Source: Candidatus Flexifilum affinis
GTDB taxonomy: Bacteria > Chloroflexota > Anaerolineae > Aggregatilineales > Phototrophicaceae
Direction of reading: 5' to 3'
DNA: 64,000 bases
NCBI GenBank assembly: GCA_016713325.1
Contig: JADJPJ010000089.1
Span: 186,001 to 250,000, forward strand
This document shows positions 9,970 to 18,816 of the stretch, in pieces. The notes under the pieces were generated by a model that was not told the DNA's origin, made no database searches, and was given only the letters and a program-made list of their open reading frames with translations. How positions within the stretch are numbered: position 1 is the stretch's first letter; every line of letters begins with the position of its first letter. The translations under genes were made by a program, and so were the position numbers.

Positions 9970-10137
9970 CCCCCCTTGAGTACAGCGGAACGAGCAATCG
10001 CCGCGCCTGCCACGAGGACGACGCGTGCGATTAGTCTGATTCTAATCCCGCGATTCAGGGGAGGACATGACACTCGGAGGGCGCACAGCGTGTCTTTCTT
10101 CCGATTCGCCCTGGGCAGCCCCTGACGATTCGGGCTT

Positions 10138-10185
10138 GACTCGCGACAGCGCGACGCGGCGTAAAGCGACGACGCTTCACGAGTC
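10138..10185 (-). other. imperfect hairpin after the peptide-importer operon
   Basis: GACTCG (10138) pairs with CGAGTC (10180), enclosing an inner AAGCG/CGCTT stem with loop ACGA. It lies just after the last permease gene of the importer and before the exporter ATPase gene. No T run follows, so it may be a Rho-type end or a degraded repeat. The rest of 9970-10212 holds no gene that I can support. Confidence 0.4.
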
Positions 10186-10212
10186 GGTCGCGGCGTGGCG
10201 GCCGGAACCGCC

Positions 10213-11085
10213 TCAGCGCATGCGAGGGTCGAGCAGGTCGCGCAGGCTGTCGCCGATGAAGTTGAAGGCGATCACCACCGACGCGATGGCCATGCCAGGG
10301 AAGAGCCACGTCCACCACTGGTCGAAATAGTCGATGCCGACGGCGACCATTCGCCCCCATTCTGGCGAGGTTGGTTCGGGACCCAATCCCAGGAAGCTCA
10401 GGCCGGCGAAGGTCAGGATCGCGTTGCCGATATCCAGTGTGGTCAGGATGATAGCCGGGGCGATGCAGTTGGGCAGCACCGTGCGGAAGAGAATATAGGG
10501 TCGAGTTGCGCCCAGGCAGGAGGCCGCTTCGACGTACTCCATCTGCTTGACCTTGAGCACCATGCCACGCACCAGCCGGGCGTAGCTGGGCCACCAGACG
10601 ATGACCAGGGCGATGATGGCGTTGCGGATGTCCGGGCCGAGTGCGGCGGTGACCGCCATGGCCAGGATGATGGTCGGGAAGGCCATGAACAGCTCGGTAA
10701 CGCGCATGATCACTTCGTCCCACACGCCGCCGACGAAACCGGCAACCGCGCCGACGATGGTACCGAGGAAGCTGCCGATGACGATGACGGCAATGCCCGC
10801 CGGCAGGGTGATGCGACCGCCAAGCAGCACGCGGCTGTAGATGTCGCGGCCCAGTTCGTCGGTACCCCAGAGATGCTCCGCGCTCGGACCTTGCAGTCGT
10901 GAAGCGATATCCTGCGCGAGAATCTCGTGCGTCGCCAGCAGCGGCGCAAAGAGGGCGGCCAGCACCCAGACGGCGATGATCACGACGCCGATGACCAGCA
11001 GCGGGTTCTTGCGGGCGATGTAGCCCGTCCGGTGGAGCGCTTTACGCCGCGCGGATGCGCGGGTCAAGGAAATAGTAGAGGACAT
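10213..11085 (-). CDS. peptide-type ABC importer permease (DppC/OppC family)
   Basis: This 290-residue inner-membrane permease pairs with the DppB-like gene upstream. It has the OppC N-terminal segment, the LWGTDELGRDIYSR block that is diagnostic of DppC/OppC, six predicted helices, and the EAA loop (EYVEAASCLGATRPYILFRTVLPNC). Its start lies 44 bases inside the end of the upstream permease gene. The importer lacks ATPase genes in this window, so DppD/F-type ATPases must be encoded elsewhere. Peptide is the usual cargo, but related systems import nickel, glutathione or other amides. Confidence 0.92.
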   Translation of the reverse strand: MSSTISLTRASARRKALHRTGYIARKNPLLVIGVVIIAVWVLAALFAPLLATHEILAQDIASRLQGPSAEHLWGTDELGRDIYSRVLLGGRITLPAGIAVIVIGSFLGTIVGAVAGFVGGVWDEVIMRVTELFMAFPTIILAMAVTAALGPDIRNAIIALVIVWWPSYARLVRGMVLKVKQMEYVEAASCLGATRPYILFRTVLPNCIAPAIILTTLDIGNAILTFAGLSFLGLGPEPTSPEWGRMVAVGIDYFDQWWTWLFPGMAIASVVIAFNFIGDSLRDLLDPRMR

Positions 11086-12061
11086 CGACGACCAGATTCA
11101 CGAGCACGTAGATCGCGGCGATCAGGATACTCACGCCCATGATCGCCGGAAAGTCCTGCGAAGTCGAGGCGCGGAACATGTAGCGGCCAATGCCGGGCCA
11201 GGCGAAAATCGATTCCGTCAGCACGGCACCGGAGAGGAGCGAACCATAGGACAGGCCGATCACCGTCACGATCGGCACCATGGCGTTCGACAGCCCATGG
11301 CGCATCACGACGAAGCGTTCGCGCAGGCCCTTGGAGCGGGCAGTGCGCATATAGTCGGCGCGCAGCACTTCGAGCATCGACGAGCGGGTGATGCGGCTGA
11401 TGATGCCAGAGATGTACATGCCCAGCACCAGCGACGGCAGGACGAGGCGCGACAGGGCATCACGGAAAACGTCCCACTTGCCGGCCAGCGCGCTGTCGAT
11501 CAGGAACAGGCCGGTGACATTGGGTGGGGCCGTCAGACGCGCGCCGAGCCGTCCGGGTCCCGCGACCAGGCCAAGCTGCGCATGGAGCACCGTCAGGCCG
11601 ACGAGGGCCAGCACGAAGACCGGCACGCTCACGCCCACGAGGCCAACTGCGCGGACCAGATAATCAATCGGCCGGTTCTGCCAGACGGCCGAGACGATCC
11701 CGAAGACGACGCCGATGGCCACCCCGGCGACCGTAGCCGTCGTCGCCAGTTCGATGGTGGCCGGCAGGTAGCGGGCAATGTCTTCGGCAATGGGCTGTCG
11801 CGACTTAATCGATTTGCCGAAGTTGCCCTGGAGCAGATTGCCGAGATACGTCAGGTACTGCTCAACCGGCGGCTTGTCCAGGCCCCATTCCTTGCGGAAA
11901 GCTTCGACCAGTTCGGTGTTGTTGAGCTGGCTCTGCGGCAGGTTGGCATTGATGGGGTCCGAGGGCACCGCATTGGCGATAAGAAACGACACCAGCGTGA
12001 TCCCCAGGAGGATCGGGAGGGTGAAGAGCACGCGGCGCAGGACGTACAGGTGAATGGGCAT
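11042..12061 (-). CDS. peptide-type ABC importer permease (DppB/OppB family)
   Basis: This 339-residue permease begins with YVLRRVLFTLPILLGI, the OppB N-terminus, and carries the long extracytoplasmic loop between helices 1 and 2 and the EAA-type loop RADYMRTARSKGLRERFVVMRH. Six helices are expected. It follows the binding-protein gene after 56 bases that contain a stem-loop, and overlaps the DppC-like gene by 44 bases. Confidence 0.93.
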   Translation of the reverse strand: MPIHLYVLRRVLFTLPILLGITLVSFLIANAVPSDPINANLPQSQLNNTELVEAFRKEWGLDKPPVEQYLTYLGNLLQGNFGKSIKSRQPIAEDIARYLPATIELATTATVAGVAIGVVFGIVSAVWQNRPIDYLVRAVGLVGVSVPVFVLALVGLTVLHAQLGLVAGPGRLGARLTAPPNVTGLFLIDSALAGKWDVFRDALSRLVLPSLVLGMYISGIISRITRSSMLEVLRADYMRTARSKGLRERFVVMRHGLSNAMVPIVTVIGLSYGSLLSGAVLTESIFAWPGIGRYMFRASTSQDFPAIMGVSILIAAIYVLVNLVVDVLYYFLDPRIRAA

Positions 12062-12073
12062 GGTGGGGAAAGT

Positions 12074-12105
12074 AGGGCAGAGGTCGCTTGAGCAGTCTCT
12101 GCCCT
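12074..12105 (-). other. stem-loop between binding-protein and permease genes
   Basis: AGGGCAGAG at 12074-12082 pairs exactly with CTCTGCCCT at 12097-12105 around a 14-base loop. It fills the gap between the solute-binding gene and the first permease gene. There is no T run, so an mRNA-protecting or attenuating role is more likely than full termination. Confidence 0.7.
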
Positions 12106-12117
12106 GATACCTATCCT

Positions 12118-13683
12118 TTATTCGGCGTGGCTGAGGAGCGCCAGGTCAATCAGCCATTGCGGGTGCCAGACGTAGCCCTGGAGGTCAGCCGCGAAGGCGG
12201 TCTGGACGTTGGGCTGCAGGAATGGAGCGAAGGCGCCGCTTTCCTGCATGAAGGTCTGGAGGTCGGTGAAGATCTGCTCACGTTCGGCCGGGTCGGTGGC
12301 GACACGGGCGCGGTCGCGCAGGGCGATGATCTCTTCGCTGACCATTTCGTCGGTCCACTGGGTACGCTCGACGGCGACCTTGCCACCGGGCACGAAGGAC
12401 AGCATGTCGATCGGGTCGAGGATGTCCGGGCCCCAGAACCAGTAGGCGAAGCCCTGTTGGCCGGCGCGGTACTGCTCCAGCGCCACACCCAGTTCAGCCG
12501 GTTCCAGCGTCACGTTGATGCCGATCTCGGCCAGGTCCGCCTGAATCTTCTGGGCGTTGGTGTCCATGATCACGCCCTGGAAGGTGAAGGTCGGGTACTG
12601 GAGGGTGATATCAAAGCCATCGGCGTAGCCGGCTTCCGCCAGCAGCGCGCGAGCGGCGTCGAGATCACGGGCCAGCGCCTTGTCGGAACCAAAGGCATAC
12701 TGCTGGCCGACCGCCATAATCGTGCCAGGGGTGATGCCGCCCCATAGGGTCGCGTAGCCTTCATAGTCGAGCGCCAGACGAACGGCCTTCTGCACCAGCG
12801 GGTCAGAGGCCGGGCCGCCGACGTCGGGGTTGGCGTTCATCAGGATGAAGTGGACGATGTTGCCTGGCTGGCTGGCGATGGCCACGTCCGCGTTGCCTTC
12901 CAGGCTGGGGATTTGATCGGCCGTCAGGTCGAGAGCGATGTCGATTTCACCCGATTCCAGCGCGACCTTCTGGGTGGCTGCTTCGGGGATGTTGGTGATG
13001 ATGATGCGATCGAAATACGGTGCCGTGCCCCAGTAGGCGGCATTGCGGACCAGGACGGTCTGAACCAGCTGCTCCCAGCTTTCCAGCGTGTAAGGGCCGG
13101 TGCCGGCGGACACGCTGTTCAGGTAGCTCTCGGCGGCGTCGGCGGTGGCGGCGTCTTCTGCAGCGCTTCCGCCGTTCTCGGTCACCTGGGCGTCGTTGGT
13201 GATGCCGAAGGCGTTGTTGGCCAGAACTGACAGGAACGATGGATCGACCGCGTTCAGCGTGAACGTCACGGTGTCTGCGTCATCGGCGGTGACGCCGGCA
13301 ATGTTAGCCGTCAGGAACGACGGGCTGCCGCCCACGTACTTCAGGCGCATGACCGAGAAAACCACGTCGTCGGCAGTCAGCGGGTCGCCATTGGTGAAGG
13401 TGACGCCGCTGCGCAGATTGAACGTGTAGCTCAGGCCATCTTCGGAGATGGTCCAGTCGGTGGCCAGCAGGGGCAGAATCGCGCTGGCGTCGGCGGCGGG
13501 GAAGGTGACCAGTGTCTCATAGGTGACGTGATTGATGATACCGGTCGTCTGCGTGTAACCCCGTGCAGGGTCCAGCGAGTCGGTGCTCTCCGCATGGCCG
13601 ACGACCAGAACCTGTTCGTCCTGGGCGAAGGCCGCGCTGACGAGGAGCAGCACAAGAGCCAGCAGGATTGCAAAACGTTTCAT
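12118..13683 (-). CDS. extracellular solute-binding protein, family 5 (peptide importer)
   Basis: This 521-residue protein captures cargo for the DppB/DppC-like permeases. Residues 1-20 form a signal peptide with a probable signal peptidase I site after AFA; there is no lipobox Cys. The family-5 pattern is clear: SLDPARG near the mature start, LATDWTISEDGLSYTFNLRSGVTFTNG, NAAYWGTAPYFDRI, and a C-terminal lobe. AGGAGT lies 7 bases before ATG 13683. It is the promoter-proximal gene and is divergent from the M24/RidA/LLM operon, which may act on what is imported. Confidence 0.93.
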   Translation of the reverse strand: MKRFAILLALVLLLVSAAFAQDEQVLVVGHAESTDSLDPARGYTQTTGIINHVTYETLVTFPAADASAILPLLATDWTISEDGLSYTFNLRSGVTFTNGDPLTADDVVFSVMRLKYVGGSPSFLTANIAGVTADDADTVTFTLNAVDPSFLSVLANNAFGITNDAQVTENGGSAAEDAATADAAESYLNSVSAGTGPYTLESWEQLVQTVLVRNAAYWGTAPYFDRIIITNIPEAATQKVALESGEIDIALDLTADQIPSLEGNADVAIASQPGNIVHFILMNANPDVGGPASDPLVQKAVRLALDYEGYATLWGGITPGTIMAVGQQYAFGSDKALARDLDAARALLAEAGYADGFDITLQYPTFTFQGVIMDTNAQKIQADLAEIGINVTLEPAELGVALEQYRAGQQGFAYWFWGPDILDPIDMLSFVPGGKVAVERTQWTDEMVSEEIIALRDRARVATDPAEREQIFTDLQTFMQESGAFAPFLQPNVQTAFAADLQGYVWHPQWLIDLALLSHAE

Positions 13684-13708
13684 GAAGTCAACTCCTAATG
13701 GCGTGGCA

Positions 13709-13736
13709 ACATTACGTCTGATATATGGTGATGCAA
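13709..13736 (-). promoter_or_regulatory. possible promoter of the peptide-importer operon
   Basis: Reading leftwards, TTGCAT (13736-13731) and TAATGT (13714-13709) are 16 bases apart and lie upstream of the AGGAGT ribosome binding site. Match to the consensus is moderate, so this is only a prediction. Confidence 0.33.
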
Positions 13737-13834
13737 GATATTGTAACGGTTATCCCGTGGGTTGCCAATGATGCCAACCGATTTGCGCGAAACCGGGTCA
13801 CCCAAGGTATCATTGGCGGCCAACAGGAACGATT

Positions 13835-14995
13835 ATGCCCACATTGGAGTTGGACATGGATTACAGCCAGCGCCTCAGCCGGTTTCGCGAACTGCTCGAC
13901 GCCGACCTGGCCTTCTTCCCGATCTCATCGGATCTGAATTACCTGACCGGCGTCCCACGCGATGTGCCGAACTTCGGCGCGGTGCTGCACCCTGGCGCCT
14001 GGCTGGAAGGCGCCTGGATCACGCCACGGCATGATCCGGTGCTTACGCTCCCACGCATGACGGCCGAGTTCGGCGGTCTGGAGCGGCTGCAAGGCGTGCA
14101 GATGCGCGTGCTCGGCGACTGGGACGATCCCTCGACGCTGGTAGGCGACATCCTCAAGGGCTTCCAACTGCCGGCGAAGCCGCGCGTGGCCGTCAGCAAC
14201 TGGACGGAAGGCGAGACGATCGTTCATCTTCAGGCGCTTCTGCCGGACGCGGTGTTCGTCTCGGCCACCGACATCCTGCGCAAGATGCGGGTGATCAAGT
14301 CGGAGGACGAGGTCGCCGTCATGCGCGAGGCGGGGCGCATCACCGAGGCCGCCTTCGCCGACGTCATCCCGCTGCTGCGCCACGGGATGACCGAGCTGGA
14401 GGTGATCGCCGAAGTCGATTACCAGCTCAAGAAGCACGGCTCGCTCGGCCCGTCGTTCACCACCTCTCTCTACAATTCCGGCCCGAACCACGAACTGATC
14501 TTCGGCGACCGCGAGAAAAAGTGGCACCGTCCACTGAATCCACCGGTCTCGATCCTGTTTGACTTTGGCGCGGTGCACGATGGCTTCTGCTACGACTATG
14601 GTCGCACCGTCAGCTTCGGCCAGCCTGCGCCGGAATTTCAGCAGGTCTACGATCTGGTGATGGCCTCACAGGCGGCCGGCGTCGCGGCCATGAAGTCGGG
14701 ACAGGTGACCGCCGAACAGGTCGACGCCGCTGCCCGCCGGGTGATCGTCGATGCCGGCTTTGGCGCGGAGTTCCGCCACCGGCTGGGCCATGGCATCGGC
14801 ATGGACGTGCACGAGCCGCCGTTCCTGACCATGGGAGACACGACCGTCATTCAGGAAGGCATGTGGTTCACCGTTGAGCCGAGCATCATGCGCTTCGGCA
14901 GCTTCTCGTCGCGCGTCGAAGACGTGGTGGTGGCTCGACCGGGCGGCGGTGAGAAGCTGACCAACGGTTGGCAGTCGCTGATCGTGATTGACTGA
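13835..14995 (+). CDS. M24-family metallopeptidase (Xaa-Pro aminopeptidase-like)
   Basis: This 386-residue cytoplasmic enzyme has the creatinase-like N-domain (about 1-150) and the pita-bread M24 catalytic domain. All five metal ligands can be seen: two Asp in FDFGAVHDGFCYDYGRT, His in GHGIGMDVHE, Glu in FTVEPS, and Glu in RVEDVVV. It heads an operon running through RidA, two LLM enzymes and an Old Yellow Enzyme. M24 members cleave X-Pro peptides, but close relatives act on creatine or methylthio compounds, so the substrate is open. A creatinase-type amidinohydrolase is an alternative. Confidence 0.88.
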   Translation: MPTLELDMDYSQRLSRFRELLDADLAFFPISSDLNYLTGVPRDVPNFGAVLHPGAWLEGAWITPRHDPVLTLPRMTAEFGGLERLQGVQMRVLGDWDDPSTLVGDILKGFQLPAKPRVAVSNWTEGETIVHLQALLPDAVFVSATDILRKMRVIKSEDEVAVMREAGRITEAAFADVIPLLRHGMTELEVIAEVDYQLKKHGSLGPSFTTSLYNSGPNHELIFGDREKKWHRPLNPPVSILFDFGAVHDGFCYDYGRTVSFGQPAPEFQQVYDLVMASQAAGVAAMKSGQVTAEQVDAAARRVIVDAGFGAEFRHRLGHGIGMDVHEPPFLTMGDTTVIQEGMWFTVEPSIMRFGSFSSRVEDVVVARPGGGEKLTNGWQSLIVID

Positions 14996-15001
14996 GAGGA
15001 A

Positions 15002-15400
15002 ATGATGGCCAGACAGAATATTTCGACCGGGACACCCTGGGAAAAGACAGTCGGCTATTCGCGGGCAGTGCGTGTGGGCGACCATGTGGCGGTCAGCGGC
15101 ACGACGGCCAGTGACGAGAACGGCGTAGTGCAGGGCGTAGGCGATGTCTACGCCCAGGCCAAATACATCTTCGACAAGATCGAACGTGCGCTCAGCGCGG
15201 CCGGCGCGACGATGGGTGACGTGATCCGCGTGCGCATGTACGTGACCGACATCGACCAGTGGGAAGCCGTGGGGCGTGCCCACGGCGAGCGCTTCGCGGA
15301 CATCCGGCCGGTATCGACGATGGTCGAGGTCAGCCGGCTGGTCGACCCGCAGCATCTGATCGAGATCGAAGTCGACGCCCTCATCGGCGCTGCGCCGTGA
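15002..15400 (+). CDS. RidA/YjgF family enamine/imine deaminase
   Basis: This 132-residue protein is of the chorismate-mutase-like RidA fold. It shows VGDHVAVSGTTA near the N-terminus, a central block with MGDVIRVRMYVTDI, where the conserved Arg of RidA proteins is seen, and a C-terminal LIEIEVDALIG. RidA proteins hydrolyse reactive enamines and imines released by PLP or oxidative enzymes. GAGAGGA precedes the start and only 6 bases separate it from the M24 gene. In this operon it probably clears an imine made by a neighbouring oxidoreductase; that is inference. Confidence 0.92.
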   Translation: MMARQNISTGTPWEKTVGYSRAVRVGDHVAVSGTTASDENGVVQGVGDVYAQAKYIFDKIERALSAAGATMGDVIRVRMYVTDIDQWEAVGRAHGERFADIRPVSTMVEVSRLVDPQHLIEIEVDALIGAAP

Positions 15401-15407
15401 CACGATC

Positions 15408-16415
15408 ATGAAGTTCAGCCTGCGTCTCAACAACGATCTGCCGGTGGCCTCCTACGTCGAAATGGTGCAGGCCGCCGAAGCGGCCGGGTTCGACCAGTTC
15501 TGGGTCAGCCACGATCTCTTTCTGCGCAGCGCACCGGTGATCCTGACCGCCTGCGCGCTGGCTACCTCGCGCATCGAAATCGGCACCTGCATCGTCAATC
15601 CCTATACGCTCAATCCTGCCGAGATCGCCATGATGGCCGCCACGCTCGACGAGGTCAGCGGCGGCCGCTTCAACCTGGGCATCTCGGCCGGCGCGGGCGA
15701 ATTCATGAAGTGGATCGGACTGGAACAGACGAAGCCCGTGGCAGCGGTGCGCGAGAGCATTGCCGCCATCAACCGTCTGCTGAGCGGCGAAGCGGCTGCG
15801 ACGGACGGCGCTTTCCTGCACTGGAACGATCAGGCGTACATGCGCTTTCCGGCGCGCCGGCGCGTTCCTATCTATATCGGCGCCATGAGCCCGAATATGC
15901 TGCGGCTGATTGGCGAGGTGGCCGACGGCGGGCTGCCGCTGCTTTTCCCGCCGGAGCACTACGAGACGGTGCTGCCCTACATTCAGCAGGGCGCGGCGTC
16001 GTCCGGGCGAAGCGTCGAGGAGGTCGATGTTGCCGCCTGCGTGTGGTGTTCGGTGGGGGACGACAGGCCGGCGGCCGAGGACGCCCTGCGCGAGAAGATC
16101 GCCTACTACGGCCACGCGCTCAGCCCGCTGATCTGGGAGCGTCTGGGGCTGGCTCGCACCGACTTCGACGGCATCGAGCAGGCTATGATGGTCGAGCGCG
16201 ACACCGAAAAGGCGAAAGCACTGGTCACCCCGGCTATGCTGAACATTGGCATCGTCGGCACGACGCGCGAACTGATCGAGCGGCTGGAGTCCCTGGTGGC
16301 GCTGGGCGTCAAGCATCTGAGCTTTGGCCCGCCGCTCGGCACCGTGCCGCTGGAAGCCGTGCGCGCCATCGGCCGTGATGTCATCCCGCATTTCAGGAAC
16401 AGCCATAGCGCGTAG
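15408..16415 (+). CDS. LLM-class oxidoreductase, F420-type
   Basis: This 335-residue luciferase-like TIM-barrel protein resembles the Mer branch: an N-terminal SLRLNNDL strand, AAEAAGFDQFWVSHD, IEIGTCIVNPYTLNPAEIA, the GRFNLGISAGAGEF block, and PIYIGAMSPNMLRLIGEVADG. Such enzymes use reduced F420 or FMN. F420 is favoured by the Mer-like pattern but not proven. It starts 7 bases after ridA and is co-directional with a second LLM gene, so the two may form one pathway. Confidence 0.88.
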   Translation: MKFSLRLNNDLPVASYVEMVQAAEAAGFDQFWVSHDLFLRSAPVILTACALATSRIEIGTCIVNPYTLNPAEIAMMAATLDEVSGGRFNLGISAGAGEFMKWIGLEQTKPVAAVRESIAAINRLLSGEAAATDGAFLHWNDQAYMRFPARRRVPIYIGAMSPNMLRLIGEVADGGLPLLFPPEHYETVLPYIQQGAASSGRSVEEVDVAACVWCSVGDDRPAAEDALREKIAYYGHALSPLIWERLGLARTDFDGIEQAMMVERDTEKAKALVTPAMLNIGIVGTTRELIERLESLVALGVKHLSFGPPLGTVPLEAVRAIGRDVIPHFRNSHSA

Positions 16416-16436
16416 CCGCCTTCAGGATTGGGGACC

Positions 16437-16751
16437 ATGCCCGATTTTCAACTTTACGACCTGCGCGTGACCGTCGAACGCATCGAGGGGCGGTCGGTGT
16501 GCGGCTTGCAGGTCGGCGATACTTTCGACCTGACCGAGTCCTGCCGGCTGCGCCTGCCGCCGGGGAAGCACTTCTGCATTTATGCGCTCAGCGCGGTGCT
16601 GCCCCTGCTGGCTGCCAAGCAGCGCGAGCTGGCCGCCGGCGACTGGCTGGAACGAGATTCGCTGGTCGCCTGCCCGGACCCGGATGAGCGGCTGATCATG
16701 CGCATTGAGCGGCTGGACCGGCGCACACTGGACAGCGACGACCTGACATGA
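16437..16751 (+). CDS. TIGR04076-like small protein of unknown function
   Basis: This 104-residue protein starts at ATG 16437 and reads YDLRVTVERIEGRSVCGLQV then GDTFDL. Near the end it has the family hallmark VACPDPDERLIMRIERL. These match the TIGR04076 pattern (K-V-T-V-x-E, GD-F-x-V, CPDP), as far as I can judge by eye. The family has no assigned function. Its stop overlaps the next LLM start (ATGA at 16748), so it is translationally coupled to an LLM oxidoreductase. A role as a small partner or ligand-binding protein of that enzyme is speculation. Confidence 0.7.
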   Translation: MPDFQLYDLRVTVERIEGRSVCGLQVGDTFDLTESCRLRLPPGKHFCIYALSAVLPLLAAKQRELAAGDWLERDSLVACPDPDERLIMRIERLDRRTLDSDDLT

Positions 16752-17761
16752 CCCGGCCCCGCCAGATCAGCATCGCGCTGCAAACCGACAAGTCCGCCGC
16801 CGAGTACGTCGCGCTGGCCCGGCTGATTGACGCCTACCCATTCGACGGCGTGACAGTCTACTGCGATGCGCCTTTTCACCCTGGCTTCGCACCGCTCCTG
16901 CTCATGGCCCCGCATCTACGGCGGGCACGATTGGGAGTCGCAGCGATGTCGCCGGCGCGTGTGCACCCGATCGATATCGCGGCACAGGCGGCGCTGCTGG
17001 CTGACCTGGCGGAGGGCGGCGTCTACATCGGGCTGGCGCGTGGGGCCTGGTTGGCCGATCACGGCATTGCCGAGCATCCCCGGCCGATTCAGCAGATCCG
17101 CGAGGCGGCGCAGGTGATACGCTATTTGCTCGAAGGCCAGACGGGCGGCTACGCGGGCGAAATCTATACGGTCGCGCCGCACGTCCGCGCGCCCTATCCG
17201 CTACCGAAAGAACCGATCCCGCTGCTGATTGGCTCATGGGGTCGCAAACTGTGCGCGCTGGCCGGCGAGATCGCCGACGAGGTCAAGGTTGGTGGCAGCG
17301 CCAACCCAGAGATCGTCCCGGTCATCCAGGGCTACATTGCAGAGGGCGCGCTCGCTGCTGGACGCAGCCCAGACGCTGTGGGGGTAGTGGTCGGCGCGGT
17401 GACCGTGTGCGATGAAGACCGGGAGCAAGCTCGGAAGGTGGCCCGGCGTTCGGTGGCGCTTTACCTGCCGGTGGTCGCGCCTCTGGACCCGACTGTCCAT
17501 GTGGAGCCGGATCGGGTTGCCCGGTTGCAGGCGGCGGTCGAGGCGGATCGCCTGGACGACGCGGCGCGGTTGATCTCGGATGAGCTTCTGGAGAAGTTCG
17601 CCTTTGCCGGCAGCCCGGACGATCTCATCCGGCAGGCAGAAACGCTGTTCGCGGCCGGCGCGGCGCGTGTAGAATTTGGCACACCACACGGGATACCGTC
17701 CACGAACGGCATTCGTCTGGTCGGCGAGCGGGTAGTCCCAGAATTGCAACGAGGACATTGA
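16748..17761 (+). CDS. LLM-class oxidoreductase, second copy
   Basis: This 337-residue luciferase-like protein is distantly related to the LLM at 15408. It shows RLGVAAMSPARVHPIDIAAQ, GGVYIGLARGAWL, and PLLIGSWGRKLCALAGEIAD, the equivalent of the cofactor-binding strand. It overlaps the small gene before it by 4 bases and its TGA shares a base with the ATG of the next gene. Two LLM enzymes, a RidA and an Old Yellow Enzyme in one transcript suggest reductive or oxidative opening of an imported compound. Confidence 0.87.
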   Translation: MTRPRQISIALQTDKSAAEYVALARLIDAYPFDGVTVYCDAPFHPGFAPLLLMAPHLRRARLGVAAMSPARVHPIDIAAQAALLADLAEGGVYIGLARGAWLADHGIAEHPRPIQQIREAAQVIRYLLEGQTGGYAGEIYTVAPHVRAPYPLPKEPIPLLIGSWGRKLCALAGEIADEVKVGGSANPEIVPVIQGYIAEGALAAGRSPDAVGVVVGAVTVCDEDREQARKVARRSVALYLPVVAPLDPTVHVEPDRVARLQAAVEADRLDDAARLISDELLEKFAFAGSPDDLIRQAETLFAAGAARVEFGTPHGIPSTNGIRLVGERVVPELQRGH

Positions 17762-18816
17762 TGACGCATCTTTTCTCTCCCTACGAGCTACGCGGCGTGA
17801 CGTTTCGCAACCGGATTGGCGTTTCCCCCATGTGCCAGTACAGCGGCCGTGAAGGCTTCGCCGCCGACTGGCACATGGTGCATCTGGGTGCGCGGGCGGC
17901 GGGCGGGGCAGGGCTGGTGATTGTCGAAGCGACGGCAGTCGAGGCGCGCGGGCGGATTTCGCCGCACGACCTCGGTCTGTGGCAGGATGACCAGATCTAC
18001 GGATTGTCGAAGATCGCCCGCTTCATCCAGTCACAGGGGGCCGCGGCGGGCATTCAGATCGCTCATGCCGGTCGCAAGGCGGGCACTCAGCGCCCCTGGG
18101 ACGGCGGCAAGCCCGTTCCGCTGCACCAGGGCGGGTGGATCCCTGTTGGACCTGGTGACGTTCCGTTCAACGATGGCTACTACAAGCCTCAGGCCCTGAC
18201 CGCAGAGCAGGTTGGGGAGGTCTGTAAGGCGTTCGTTACCGCCGCAAAGCGAGCCCAGGCGGCCGGCTTCGACGTCGTCGAGGTGCATGCTGCGCACGGC
18301 TATCTGCTGCACAGCTTCCTGTCGCCGCTGACCAACAAGCGCGAGGATGCCTACGGCGGTGCGCTGGAGAACCGCGCCCGTCTGCTGCTGGAGATCGTCC
18401 GCGCCATCAGGGTATTCTGGGAGAAGCCGCTGTTCGTGCGTATCTCGGCGACCGACTGGGCGGAGGGCGGTTGGACGGTCGAGGACTCCGTGGTGCTCGG
18501 GCGACTGCTGAAGGAGGCCGGGGTCGATCTGATCGATTGCAGCAGCGGCGGCATCGTCCCCAATGTGCACATACCGGTTGAAGCCGGCTACCAGGTGCCG
18601 CTGGCTGCGCGTGTTCGCGAAGGCGCGGCTATCGCCACGGCCGCCGTCGGGATGATCGACGAGCCGGCCCAGGCCGACGCCATCATCAAGGAGCGCCAGG
18701 CGGACCTCGTGCTGATCGGCCGGGCGATGCTGCGCGATCCGCACTGGGCGGTCAATGCCGCCAGGGCACTGGGACAGCCCCTTCCGTCCGCGCAGCAGTA
18801 CCACCGCGCCTACTGA
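17761..18816 (+). CDS. NADH:flavin oxidoreductase, Old Yellow Enzyme family (YqjM-like)
   Basis: This 351-residue FMN enzyme reduces activated C=C bonds. It shows NRIGVSPMCQYSG (the Cys typical of the YqjM class), the MVHLGARAAGGAGLVIVEATAV block, HAGRKAG, the substrate-binding HAAHGYLLHSFLSPLTNKR, and a C-terminal LVLIGRAMLRDPHW phosphate-binding segment. ATG 17761 is preceded by GAGG. It is the last gene of the six-gene operon, and its TGA abuts the stop of the convergent TIR-KAP gene with no spacer. Confidence 0.93.
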   Translation: MTHLFSPYELRGVTFRNRIGVSPMCQYSGREGFAADWHMVHLGARAAGGAGLVIVEATAVEARGRISPHDLGLWQDDQIYGLSKIARFIQSQGAAAGIQIAHAGRKAGTQRPWDGGKPVPLHQGGWIPVGPGDVPFNDGYYKPQALTAEQVGEVCKAFVTAAKRAQAAGFDVVEVHAAHGYLLHSFLSPLTNKREDAYGGALENRARLLLEIVRAIRVFWEKPLFVRISATDWAEGGWTVEDSVVLGRLLKEAGVDLIDCSSGGIVPNVHIPVEAGYQVPLAARVREGAAIATAAVGMIDEPAQADAIIKERQADLVLIGRAMLRDPHWAVNAARALGQPLPSAQQYHRAY

